The notes beneath the pieces are model-generated. The model did no database searches. It was given only the letters and a program-made list of their open reading frames with translations, and was not told the origin of the DNA. A stretch of 45,291 nt of DNA. Origin: Lujinxingiaceae bacterium (GTDB lineage: Bacteria > Myxococcota_A > Bradymonadia > Bradymonadales > Bradymonadaceae). Position numbers and translations under genes: made by a program. This document shows positions 38,259 to 45,279 of the stretch, piece by piece. Within the stretch, counting starts at the first letter, position 1. Every line of letters starts with the position of its first letter. The DNA lies in assembly GCA_013697635.1 (NCBI GenBank), contig JACCWM010000146.1, positions 1 through 45,291 of the forward strand. The letters run 5' to 3'.

Positions 38259-39011
38259 ATGGGTTTCATGGATTATTTCAATAAAGAGAAGGGCGAGGAG
38301 CGCAAGATCGCCAAGCTCAAGAAAACGGCCACGCATATGTACGTCCAGGCCGCCGAGCGCCAGTTTGCCATCCAGCAGCTTCGCGATGTCGGCACGCCCG
38401 AGGCCATTCGTGCCATGCTGGCGCGCTTCAACGAGAATGCGCCAAACACCACGACCGACGCCGAAGAAAAAGAGTACACCTACCATTTGCTCGTCGAGCT
38501 GACCAAAACCAGCGCGCTGAACATCCCCGAGATCATCATCGAATCGCTGCACAAGTCCGAGGAGAAGGTCAACTGGCGTCTGCGTGTGCTCAGCGACGTG
38601 CTTGGCTACGAGGAGATGGCGCGCGTGGTCGAGGAGCTGCTCGCGGGCTGCACGACCGACTACCAGCGCAACCCGGAGAAGAAGCAGGAGTTGATCCTGC
38701 GCGCCGCCGAGTTCAAGAGCGACGAGCTCGCCCGCCAGGTGCTGCGCTTTCTCGATGACGACAACGAGACGCTGCGCTTTTTGGCGGTCGATTCGGCCGT
38801 CGCCCAGCAGCGCGACGCGATGGTCGAGGAGCCGCTCAAGCGGCGCCTGGTCGAGGAGGATTCGCTTCGCATCGTGCAAAAGCTAGCCGAGATTTTTGCC
38901 GACCGCCCGCAGTGGACCTTTGGAGCGGACGAGCGCGAGCCGCTGGGCAAGACGCTTCCGGCGGGCTACGCCCTTCACAAGGACGGCTACGTGTACAGGA
39001 CGCGCAAGTAG
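38259..39011 (+). CDS. HEAT-like repeat protein
   Basis: 250 residues; GGAGG 7 nt before ATG. Mostly alpha-helical with repeat-like units: AERQFAIQQLRDVGTPEAIRAMLARF, KVNWRLRVLSDVLGYEEMARVVEELL and DELARQVLRFLDDDNETLRFLAVDSAVAQ. The C-terminus is a separate short tail (KTLPAGYALHKDGYVYRTRK). No signal peptide; cytosolic scaffold. Partners unknown. Followed after 20 bp by the nucleotidyltransferase-like gene. Confidence 0.8.
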   Translation: MGFMDYFNKEKGEERKIAKLKKTATHMYVQAAERQFAIQQLRDVGTPEAIRAMLARFNENAPNTTTDAEEKEYTYHLLVELTKTSALNIPEIIIESLHKSEEKVNWRLRVLSDVLGYEEMARVVEELLAGCTTDYQRNPEKKQELILRAAEFKSDELARQVLRFLDDDNETLRFLAVDSAVAQQRDAMVEEPLKRRLVEEDSLRIVQKLAEIFADRPQWTFGADEREPLGKTLPAGYALHKDGYVYRTRK

Positions 39012-39031
39012 GGCGTGCTCGAGGCTTTGGC

Positions 39032-39868
39032 GTGGTGTCGGTGACGTTTTGTGCGGCAGGCGGGGCGAACGAGGACGATGGACAGCTCACAAGCTGGGCC
39101 ACGGCCCACGCGCCAACGCCCGTTCACGTCAATCGCTACGCCGGATCGGCGGTCAACGGCTTCGCCTGCTCGGATCGCATCGGCGGCATGGTCGTGCAAC
39201 CAGCCGAGGTCGTGCTCGGGCTTCGTGCCTGGGAGGACGCCTTCGAGGGCACCTTCGAGGGCGGGCATACTCCCAGACCCTGGGTGCTCTTCGATGCCGA
39301 AAAGCTGATTCGCATGATGCTGCGCCAGAGTGGTCTGGCGCTCGAGATCCTGGCAAGCCCGGCCGTGGTTTACTCGCGCGACCCGTTGAGCAGCGAGCCT
39401 CTCGATACCCGCGCGCTGGTGCGCGCAGCGATCACGCGCGAGATCGTGCTTCACTACCGCGACGTGACGCGCTCGGGCGTACAACGCCTGGTGGCCACTG
39501 AATCGGCGCTCAACGCTGAGACGGCCTGGGTTCATGATCTGTTTCGAAACCTGTTGACCGGGCACACCCTGGCTCGCGAGGCTCACGTGTGTTTGCACCT
39601 GCCGACCCTGCTCGCAGACCACGCGGACTCCGAGATTCGGCAATGTTTTGAAAGTCTTGAGGGTCTGCCTGGCACCGATCCTGGCACCGATCCTGGCACC
39701 GATCCTGGCAGCACCGATCCTGGCACCGGTTTCAGGGCTCAATTGGCGACGTGCGCACAGCGTCTGCACGCCGCGCTCGAGGTCGATCAGGCCGTGGCGC
39801 TGGCGCGCAGTCCGCTCGATTATGCGTGGCTCAACGATTGGTTGGTGACACGAAGGAGGGCGCTTTGA
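39032..39868 (+). CDS. Degenerate nucleotidyltransferase-like protein
   Basis: 278 residues from GTG 39032 (GAGG 7 nt upstream). The overall outline resembles the predicted-nucleotidyltransferase family of PF10127 type: a GS turn near RYAGSAVNGFACSD, a long helix after LFDAEKLIRMMLRQSGLALEIL, then ASPAVVYSRDP and a helical C-terminal half (REIVLHYRDVTRSGVQRL, FRNLLTGHTLAREAHVCLHLPTLLA). Active members have SDxD after the GS turn; here it is SDRIGG, so catalytic metal binding is probably lost. Near residue 215 is a GTDP repeat. The family call is tentative. Confidence 0.5.
   Translation: MVSVTFCAAGGANEDDGQLTSWATAHAPTPVHVNRYAGSAVNGFACSDRIGGMVVQPAEVVLGLRAWEDAFEGTFEGGHTPRPWVLFDAEKLIRMMLRQSGLALEILASPAVVYSRDPLSSEPLDTRALVRAAITREIVLHYRDVTRSGVQRLVATESALNAETAWVHDLFRNLLTGHTLAREAHVCLHLPTLLADHADSEIRQCFESLEGLPGTDPGTDPGTDPGSTDPGTGFRAQLATCAQRLHAALEVDQAVALARSPLDYAWLNDWLVTRRRAL
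39671..39728 (+). repeat. 12-bp in-frame minisatellite
   Basis: Unit GGCACCGATCCT three times in a row, then a 15-bp variant and a partial copy. It encodes Gly-Thr-Asp-Pro repeats within the nucleotidyltransferase-like gene. The period is four codons, so length changes keep frame. Confidence 0.85.
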
Positions 39869-40737
39869 GCGAAGCGTTGATCCGCGTGTTGATCATTGGG
39901 CGACCGGCAAGCGTTTGGGCGCAACGTCTCGGGGAGGCGGTCGGTGAAGGGCTCGAGCTCGACGTGGCGCGTTTGCCGTCGGCGGGCATTCGCCAGCTCG
40001 AGCTGACGCCGCCGGATCTGATCGTGATCGCCGACGATGCCGGCGGCCAACGCGTCGAGACCCTGGTTGCGGCCATTCGCAACCGGCCCATCGGCCAGCT
40101 CTTGCCGCTGATCTTGTTGTGTCCGCAGCCTTCGGCGGCCGAAGTGGTCGAAAAGATCGAGGCGCTCGAGCTTGCCGGCTGGTTGCCCGTGGAGGCATCG
40201 TCGCGCGAGATGGTGCGCCTGATCGAGAAGAGCCTCGACGTCGCGCTCTCAGCTGACTTGGCCCCGAAGGCGGCTCTGCCAGCCGGCAGCGTCAATCGCG
40301 ATCCAACCATAGAGAGCCCGCGGCCAAGCCTTGGGGCACAAGGCGCGCCCGAGCCAAGCGCCCATTATTTGCTCGAGCCGCTCGAGGAGCCCGAGCGCGG
40401 ACCGCTCGTCGAGCGCCGATCGATGTTTCCATCGCGCCAGACTTCTGGCTTTGACGAGGGACTCGACGCCGAGACGATCCTTCGAAAGCTCAAGTCCGTG
40501 CGCCACGAAGATTACTACGCCGTGCTCGAAATTCGGCGAGGGGCTGAGAGCCAGACGGTGCGCGAGGCGTTTCATCGCCTCTATGCGCGCTTTGACCCCC
40601 AGGCGCTCGAATTCGAGCTCTCGCACCGCTACCAGACCGAGCTCAGCGAGATCCGCGATGCGCTCGAGGACGCCTGGGCCGTGCTGGGTGACCCCGATCT
40701 GCGCGATCCCTACCTGGCGCACACGGTTCGGAAGTGA
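39865..40737 (+). CDS. Receiver-like protein with a J-like C-terminal domain
   Basis: 290 residues from TTG 39865, supported by AGGAGGG just upstream and a TTGA overlap with the previous stop. Residues 3-125 look like a response-regulator receiver fold (LIRVLIIGRPASVWAQRLGE, LIVIADD, LLPLILLCP) but without a clear phosphoacceptor Asp in the usual place. Residues 126-215 are a Pro-rich linker. Residues 222-285 resemble a J-domain (YYAVLEIRRGAESQTVREAFHRLYARF), but the HPD motif needed to stimulate DnaK is replaced by FDP. Probably an adaptor protein. Function unknown. Confidence 0.6.
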   Translation: MSEALIRVLIIGRPASVWAQRLGEAVGEGLELDVARLPSAGIRQLELTPPDLIVIADDAGGQRVETLVAAIRNRPIGQLLPLILLCPQPSAAEVVEKIEALELAGWLPVEASSREMVRLIEKSLDVALSADLAPKAALPAGSVNRDPTIESPRPSLGAQGAPEPSAHYLLEPLEEPERGPLVERRSMFPSRQTSGFDEGLDAETILRKLKSVRHEDYYAVLEIRRGAESQTVREAFHRLYARFDPQALEFELSHRYQTELSEIRDALEDAWAVLGDPDLRDPYLAHTVRK

Positions 40738-40766
40738 TTGCCCAATTCACCTGTTCAGGCTAATAC
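40738..40766 (+). promoter_or_regulatory. Candidate promoter of def-fmt-rsmB
   Basis: TTGCCC (40738-40743), 17-nt spacer, TAATAC (40761-40766), 78 nt before ATG 40845. Confidence 0.4.
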
Positions 40767-40844
40767 AGCGGCGTCGTTTGACACCCGGTAAGCTGCGGCG
40801 TGCGCTGAATTTCCAGGCGCGCTGCGCAACAAGAGCGAAAGATT

Positions 40845-41393
40845 ATGGCGATTCGACCCATCGTTATGTTCCCCAACGACGTTTTGGCCACCAAGGCCGA
40901 GGCCGTGCGCACGATCGACGCCGAGGTGCGCCAGCTCGTCGACGACATGATCGAGACCATGTACGACGCCCCCGGCGTGGGCCTTGCCGCGCCCCAGGTC
41001 GGCGTGCTCAAGCGGGTGACCGTGATCGACGTCTCGGCGCGCGATGAGACCGGACAGCTCTATGTGTTCATCAACCCCGAGATCGTGCACCGCGAGGGCA
41101 AGATCATGTGGGAGGAGGGCTGCTTGAGCTTGCCGGGCATCTACGAGAAGGTCGCGCGCGCGGCCAAGGTCGTCGTCAAGGCGCTCGACGAGGACGGCAA
41201 TCCTTTTGAGGTCGAGGCCGAGGAGCTCTTTGCCGTGGCGATTCAGCACGAGCTCGACCACCTCGACGGGGTGATGTTTCTCGATCGCCTCAGCCATCTC
41301 AAGCGCCGCCTGGCGATCAAGCGCTACAAGAAGCTGCTGCTGCGCGCCGACGAAGAAGACGACGACGAGCAAGCCGAAGAGGATCGGGGTTGA
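40845..41393 (+). CDS. def: Peptide deformylase
   Basis: 182 residues. The three family motifs are present: GVGLAAPQVG (motif 1), EEGCLSLPG (motif 2, with the metal Cys) and QHELDHLDGV (motif 3, HExxH). It removes the formyl group from new proteins. The C-terminus has a highly acidic tail (ADEEDDDEQAEEDRG), longer than usual. Weak ribosome binding site. The stop overlaps the fmt start by one base, the classical def-fmt arrangement. Confidence 0.97.
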   Translation: MAIRPIVMFPNDVLATKAEAVRTIDAEVRQLVDDMIETMYDAPGVGLAAPQVGVLKRVTVIDVSARDETGQLYVFINPEIVHREGKIMWEEGCLSLPGIYEKVARAAKVVVKALDEDGNPFEVEAEELFAVAIQHELDHLDGVMFLDRLSHLKRRLAIKRYKKLLLRADEEDDDEQAEEDRG

Positions 41394-42376
41394 TGGCTGA
41401 CTCAGCACCGCTTCGCATCGTGTACATGGGGACGCCGGACTTTGCCGTGCCGGCGCTGCAGGCGCTGATCGCCAGCCGCCACGAGGTCGTCGGCGTGGTC
41501 ACCAATCCCGACCGGCCCAGCGGCCGGGGCAAGCGTCTGGCACCACCGCCGGTCAAGGTCGTGGCCGAGCAGGCAGGCCTCGAGGTTTATCAGCCCGAGC
41601 GCCTGCGCGACGACGAGGCCTACGCGCACATCGCCGCCTGGCGCCCCGACGTGATGGTGATCGCCGCCTACGGCCAGATCCTTCGCCAGCGCATGCTCGA
41701 TTTGCCTCGCCACGGCTGCATCAACATCCATGCCTCCTTGCTGCCCGGCTACCGAGGCGCGGCGCCGATCAACTGGTGTATCGTGCGCGGTGAGGCGCAA
41801 AGCGGCATCACGATCATGGAGATGGAGCGCGGCCTTGATACCGGCCCGATGCTCGCCAGGCGCGCCGTCGCGATCGCAATCGACCAGAGCTCACAGGAGC
41901 TTCACGACGTGCTCGCAGCGCTTGGCGCCGAGATGATCGTCGAGGTGATCGAGGGCTTGAGCCGCGGCGAGCTTGTGGCCGAGGCGCAAGATGACAGCCT
42001 GTCGAGCTATGCGCCGATGCTCACCAAAGAGGTGGGGCTCATCGACTGGCAAAAGCCTGCACGCGAGGTGCACGACCACATTCGTGGCTTCAATCCCTGG
42101 CCGGGGGCCTACGCGTTTTTTGGCCCAGCAGCGGCTGGCGAGCGTATCAAATTTCATCGCTCGCGCCCGGTCGAGGGCCGGGGTGTGCCCGGCGAGGTGC
42201 TCGAGGCCGATGCATCGCGTGGCCGGCTCGTGATCGCCTGCGGGCAGGGTGCGATCGAGGCCATCGAGCTGCAGGCACCGGGAAAAAAGGCCATGAAGGC
42301 TGCCGATTTCTTGCGCGGCTTTACGATCGCCGTCGGCTCGCGTTTTGTCGGCCGAGCGAGCGACGACCATATCTGA
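41393..42376 (+). CDS. fmt: Methionyl-tRNA formyltransferase
   Basis: 327 residues. IVYMGTPDFAVPALQAL at the start, VTNPDRPSGRGK, the formyl-folate signature INIHASLLPGYRGAAPINW, MEMERGLDTGPML and a C-terminal OB-like domain from about 205 (IDWQKPAREVHDHIRGFNPWPGAY). It formylates initiator Met-tRNA. ATG at 41393 shares a base with the def stop. rsmB follows after 13 bp. Confidence 0.97.
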   Translation: MADSAPLRIVYMGTPDFAVPALQALIASRHEVVGVVTNPDRPSGRGKRLAPPPVKVVAEQAGLEVYQPERLRDDEAYAHIAAWRPDVMVIAAYGQILRQRMLDLPRHGCINIHASLLPGYRGAAPINWCIVRGEAQSGITIMEMERGLDTGPMLARRAVAIAIDQSSQELHDVLAALGAEMIVEVIEGLSRGELVAEAQDDSLSSYAPMLTKEVGLIDWQKPAREVHDHIRGFNPWPGAYAFFGPAAAGERIKFHRSRPVEGRGVPGEVLEADASRGRLVIACGQGAIEAIELQAPGKKAMKAADFLRGFTIAVGSRFVGRASDDHI

Positions 42377-42389
42377 GAGGAGAGTTGCG

Positions 42390-43730
42390 ATGCCGCGACG
42401 AACAGCGCTCGACGTACTCAAGCGCGTCGAGCTTGATCATGCATACAGTCACATCGCGCTGGCCAATGCCTTTGGCGCGCATCTTTTGAGCGAGCGCGAT
42501 CGGGGCCTCGCCACCGAGCTCGTCTACGGCACGCTCACCTGGCAGCGCACGATCGATCGCATGCTCGATTGTTTCGTGCGCCGCGGCGTGGAGAGCCTGG
42601 ACGTGCCGATCTTGATCGATCTGCGCCTGGCGATCTACCAGCTCGTTTTCTTGGACCGCATCCCCGAGCACGCGATTGTCGACGAGGCCGTCAACCTGGC
42701 CAAAGAGGAGAGCGGCAAGGGAGCGGGCGGGCTGGTCAACGGCGTGTTGCGAAGCATCTTGCGAAGCCGCGCTGATTTGAAGGGCTGGGACGAGGCCGAC
42801 CGCGACAAGCAGCCGGCGCGCTATCTGGCCCAGCGCTACTCGCTGCCCGACTGGCTGGCCGAGCGATTCTTGAGCCGCCACGGTTTTGAGCGCGCCCTGG
42901 CGATGGCCGAGGCGTTTACAAAGCGCCCCGCGCTGTTTTTGCGCTATCTGGGCGACGAGCCCGGCATCGTCGACAAGCTGCCCGAGGGTGTGAGCGTGGT
43001 CGAGGGCCTGCCCGGCGCGTTTGTGGCCGCAGGGTTGAGCGATGCGCTTCGCAGCGGCCTCGAGGATTATAGCTGGGTCGTCCAAGACCTGGGCAGCCAG
43101 CTCGTCGGCTGGTTTGCTGACGCCGAGCGCGGCCAGAGCGTGCTTGATGCCTGCGCAGGCCTCGGCGGCAAGACGCTGGCGCTGGCCGAAGTTGTCGGCT
43201 CCGAGGGCCGCGTCGAGGCCGTCGAGCCCAATCTTGGCAAGGTCGAAAAACTGCAGCAGGCGCTCGCTGCCACGAAACTCGCCGGCCGCGTCGGCGTCCA
43301 CCAGGCCATGTTGCAAGACTTTGCAAAAAGTGGCGATCGCAGCTTTGACATCGTGCTCGTCGATGCGCCCTGCACGGGCCTGGGCGTGATGCGCCGCCAC
43401 CCCGAGATGCGCTGGCGGCGAAGCGAGGACGACATCGTCGAGCTCGTCACGATCCAGCGCGAGCTGCTCGAGGCGGCCGCGGGCCTGGTCAAGCCCGGTG
43501 GCGTGCTCGTCTACAGCGTCTGCACCTTCAGCGGCGAGGAAGGCCCCGATCAGGTCGCGCACTTTCTCAAAAACCACCCCGAGTTCGAGCGCGCCGGTGC
43601 GCCCAAGCACGCCAACTCCGCGCAGATTGCCTGGCCGCGCTATCTCGACGAGAACAGTGATATGGCGCTCAACCCGCTCGACCACGACGCTGACGCTTTT
43701 TACGCGGCGCGCCTGCGCCGCAAGGCCTGA
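42390..43730 (+). CDS. rsmB: 16S rRNA (cytosine-C5)-methyltransferase RsmB
   Basis: 446 residues from ATG 42390 (AGGAG 7 nt upstream). Residues 1-135 are a NusB-like RNA-binding domain (RTALDVLKRVELDHAYSHIAL, YGTLTWQRTIDRML). The catalytic part has the SAM loop LDACAGLGGKT, DAPCTGLGVMRRHPE with one catalytic Cys and YSVCTFSGEE with the second. It methylates C967 of 16S rRNA in E. coli numbering. Last gene of def-fmt-rsmB. No terminator follows; the repeat element begins 50 bp later. Confidence 0.95.
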   Translation: MPRRTALDVLKRVELDHAYSHIALANAFGAHLLSERDRGLATELVYGTLTWQRTIDRMLDCFVRRGVESLDVPILIDLRLAIYQLVFLDRIPEHAIVDEAVNLAKEESGKGAGGLVNGVLRSILRSRADLKGWDEADRDKQPARYLAQRYSLPDWLAERFLSRHGFERALAMAEAFTKRPALFLRYLGDEPGIVDKLPEGVSVVEGLPGAFVAAGLSDALRSGLEDYSWVVQDLGSQLVGWFADAERGQSVLDACAGLGGKTLALAEVVGSEGRVEAVEPNLGKVEKLQQALAATKLAGRVGVHQAMLQDFAKSGDRSFDIVLVDAPCTGLGVMRRHPEMRWRRSEDDIVELVTIQRELLEAAAGLVKPGGVLVYSVCTFSGEEGPDQVAHFLKNHPEFERAGAPKHANSAQIAWPRYLDENSDMALNPLDHDADAFYAARLRRKA

Positions 43731-43780
43731 CTAAAGCAAAACTACTTTGAAAACGCAGGTTTTGCCCTGGTATTCGGCGC

Positions 43781-43870
43781 GGCGCACAGGCGCCTCCTCA
43801 CTGATGGGAAGGCGTACAGGCGCCTCCTCACTGATGGGAAGGCGTACAGGCGCCTCCCCACTTGTGGGGA
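43781..43870. repeat. Three 30-bp tandem repeats
   Basis: Units at 43781-43810, 43811-43840 and 43841-43870. The first two differ at one base; the third differs in its last half and merges with the left arm of the inverted repeat. The last part of units 1 and 2 looks like a decayed version of the hairpin CCTCCCCACTTGTGGGGAGG. Confidence 0.8.
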
Positions 43871-44033
43871 GGATCAAGGAGGGGGCCTTTGACAGGCGTG
43901 GCAATTGATAGGGTTTGTTCGATGGGATCTTGGGCACGATTGGATGGGCGTACAAAGACGACACCCTGTGTGCCAACGTGACTGAGACATTCGTGAAGGG
44001 CCCCCTCCTTGATCCTCCCCACAAGTGGGGAGG
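43853..44033. mobile_element. REP/BIME- or MITE-like element with 35-bp perfect inverted ends
   Basis: Left arm 43853-43887 and right arm 43999-44033 are exact reverse complements over 35 bp, 111 bp apart. Each arm contains its own perfect hairpin, CCTCCCCACTTGTGGGGAGG, a typical feature of repetitive extragenic palindromes. The interior has no gene. I saw no flanking target-site duplication by eye. With the tandem repeats it fills most of the 355-bp gap between rsmB and rpe. Confidence 0.6.
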
Positions 44034-44085
44034 GGGCTTTTGCTTTCTCCGGTGGAAACTAGGTTTGCTTTAATTAGGAATTGGC

Positions 44086-44781
44086 ATGACAAAGTCCTCA
44101 AATTTTCTGATCGCTCCCTCGATCTTGGCCTCTGATTTCACGCGTCTTGGCGACGAATGCCAGGCCGTGCTCGAGGCCGGCGTCGACTGGCTGCACATCG
44201 ACGTCATGGACGGCCACTACGTGCCCAACATCACGATCGGTTTGCCCGTGGTCCAGGCGCTGCGCAAGCGTTTTCCCAACGCCTATCTCGACGTCCACCT
44301 GATGATCTCTAACCCGGATCAATTCATCGAGCCCTTCGTCGAGGCCGGCGCAAACCTCGTCTCGTTTCACCCCGAGGTCTCCCACCACCCCCACCGCGCG
44401 ATCCAGCGCATTCAGGCCGCCGGCGCGCGTGCCGGGCTTGCGATCAATCCTGGCACCGCCCTGGAGACGATCGATTACCTGATCGAGGACATCGATCTGG
44501 TGCTCGTGATGAGCGTCAACCCGGGCTTTGGCGGCCAGAAGTTCGTCGAGTCGAGCCTGCGCAAGCTGCGCGAGCTGCAAGCGCTGCTCGATCAGCGCGG
44601 GCTCTCGATCGATGTCGAGGTCGATGGCGGCGTGGGCGTCAACAACATCGCCCAGATCCGCGACGCCGGGGCCAACGTGTTCGTCGCAGGCAGCGCGATC
44701 TTCGGCTCGCCGTCCTACGCCGAGACGATCGGCGCGATGCGCAAGGCGCTGGCGGTCTCACAACACAAACCTTCTCAATAA
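44086..44781 (+). CDS. rpe: Ribulose-phosphate 3-epimerase
   Basis: 231 residues; AGGA 6 nt before ATG 44086. TIM barrel with IAPSILASDFTRLGDE, DWLHIDVMDGHYVPNITIG (metal His and Asp), LDVHLMI, SFHPEVSHH, VLVMSVNPGFGGQKF and DVEVDGGV. It interconverts ribulose 5-phosphate and xylulose 5-phosphate in the pentose phosphate pathway. It is separated from rsmB by the repeat element, so it probably has its own promoter. Confidence 0.97.
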   Translation: MTKSSNFLIAPSILASDFTRLGDECQAVLEAGVDWLHIDVMDGHYVPNITIGLPVVQALRKRFPNAYLDVHLMISNPDQFIEPFVEAGANLVSFHPEVSHHPHRAIQRIQAAGARAGLAINPGTALETIDYLIEDIDLVLVMSVNPGFGGQKFVESSLRKLRELQALLDQRGLSIDVEVDGGVGVNNIAQIRDAGANVFVAGSAIFGSPSYAETIGAMRKALAVSQHKPSQ

Positions 44782-44824
44782 CATCACACCCCCAAGCCAT
44801 CCTCACACACCCCACCAACCATAT

Positions 44825-44851
44825 CCCCCCAGCCCCCCCAGCCCCCCACCC
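44825..44851 (-). other. G-quadruplex-type tract
   Basis: The minus strand reads G3, T, G6, CT, G7, CT, G6: four G-runs of at least three with loops of 1-2 nt, the standard G-quadruplex pattern. It lies about 45 bp after the rpe stop. Confidence 0.65.
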
Positions 44852-44853
44852 TC

Positions 44854-44869
44854 TTCGCGAATTCGCGAA
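44854..44869. repeat. 16-bp perfect palindrome
   Basis: TTCGCGAATTCGCGAA, immediately after the G-quadruplex tract and before the tandem repeat. Possible protein-binding site or the end of a repeat. Confidence 0.6.
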
Positions 44870-44882
44870 ATTTCGCGGCATC

Positions 44883-44966
44883 TTTCGCGCTTCGCCTTTC
44901 GCGCTTCGCCTTTCGCGCTTCGCCTTTCGCGCTTCGCCTTTCGCGCTTCGCCTTTCGCGCTTCGAG
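44883..44966. repeat. Six-copy 14-bp tandem repeat
   Basis: Unit TTTCGCGCTTCGCC five times exactly, the sixth copy ending in AG for CC. The period is not a multiple of three, so it does not encode a repeat protein in a stable frame. Confidence 0.9.
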
Positions 44967-44970
44967 AAGA

Positions 44971-45279
44971 CGGCTCGAGCCGACCCAAAAGTTCACCCAA
45001 CCGGACAGGCGTCAGCTCGCGCCGTCCGAGCTATGGTTGCAAACAATTGCCCGACAGGCTCGAGCTGGCATGGCAGGCCAAATTTTGCCTAAGAGGTCGG
45101 CTCGAGCTCTGGTTTGAGTTGGCCAGTGGTCCGCTCGCGAAGCTCAAGCCGACCTCACCATGCAAAAGTGCATGGTGAGGTCGGCTCGAGCCGAGCACCA
45201 AATCAAAAAGTGCATTTTGATCACGGCTCGAGCCGTGTCGGGCGATGGTTGGGCCCATGAGCTTACCGGCTCGAGCCGG
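44971..45279. repeat. Array of CGGCTCGAGCCG palindromes
   Basis: The 12-bp palindrome CGGCTCGAGCCG occurs exactly at 44971, 45182, 45224 and 45267, two of them extended to 14-16 bp, with two variant GGCTCGAGCT sites near 45057 and 45089. The last three are spaced by 42-43 bp. The array may continue past the window. Confidence 0.75.
45142..45191. repeat. Long hairpin within the palindrome array
   Basis: A 23-bp stem with one mismatch (left arm starts GCTCAAGCCGACC, right arm ends GGTCGGCTCGAGC) around the loop AAAG. A shorter ATCAAAA/TTTTGAT hairpin follows at about 45202-45222. Confidence 0.75.

Noticed and set aside
43781-43870. CRISPR array
   Set aside because: The 30-bp units are directly adjacent with no spacers, and there are no cas genes.
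43731-44101. Small minus-strand frames between rsmB and rpe
   Set aside because: They are translations of the tandem and inverted repeats, with no ribosome binding site and no conserved domain.
44639-45258. Small frames in the right-end block
   Set aside because: Their sequences are translated 14-bp repeats or CTCGAG palindromes; the repeat period breaks frame.
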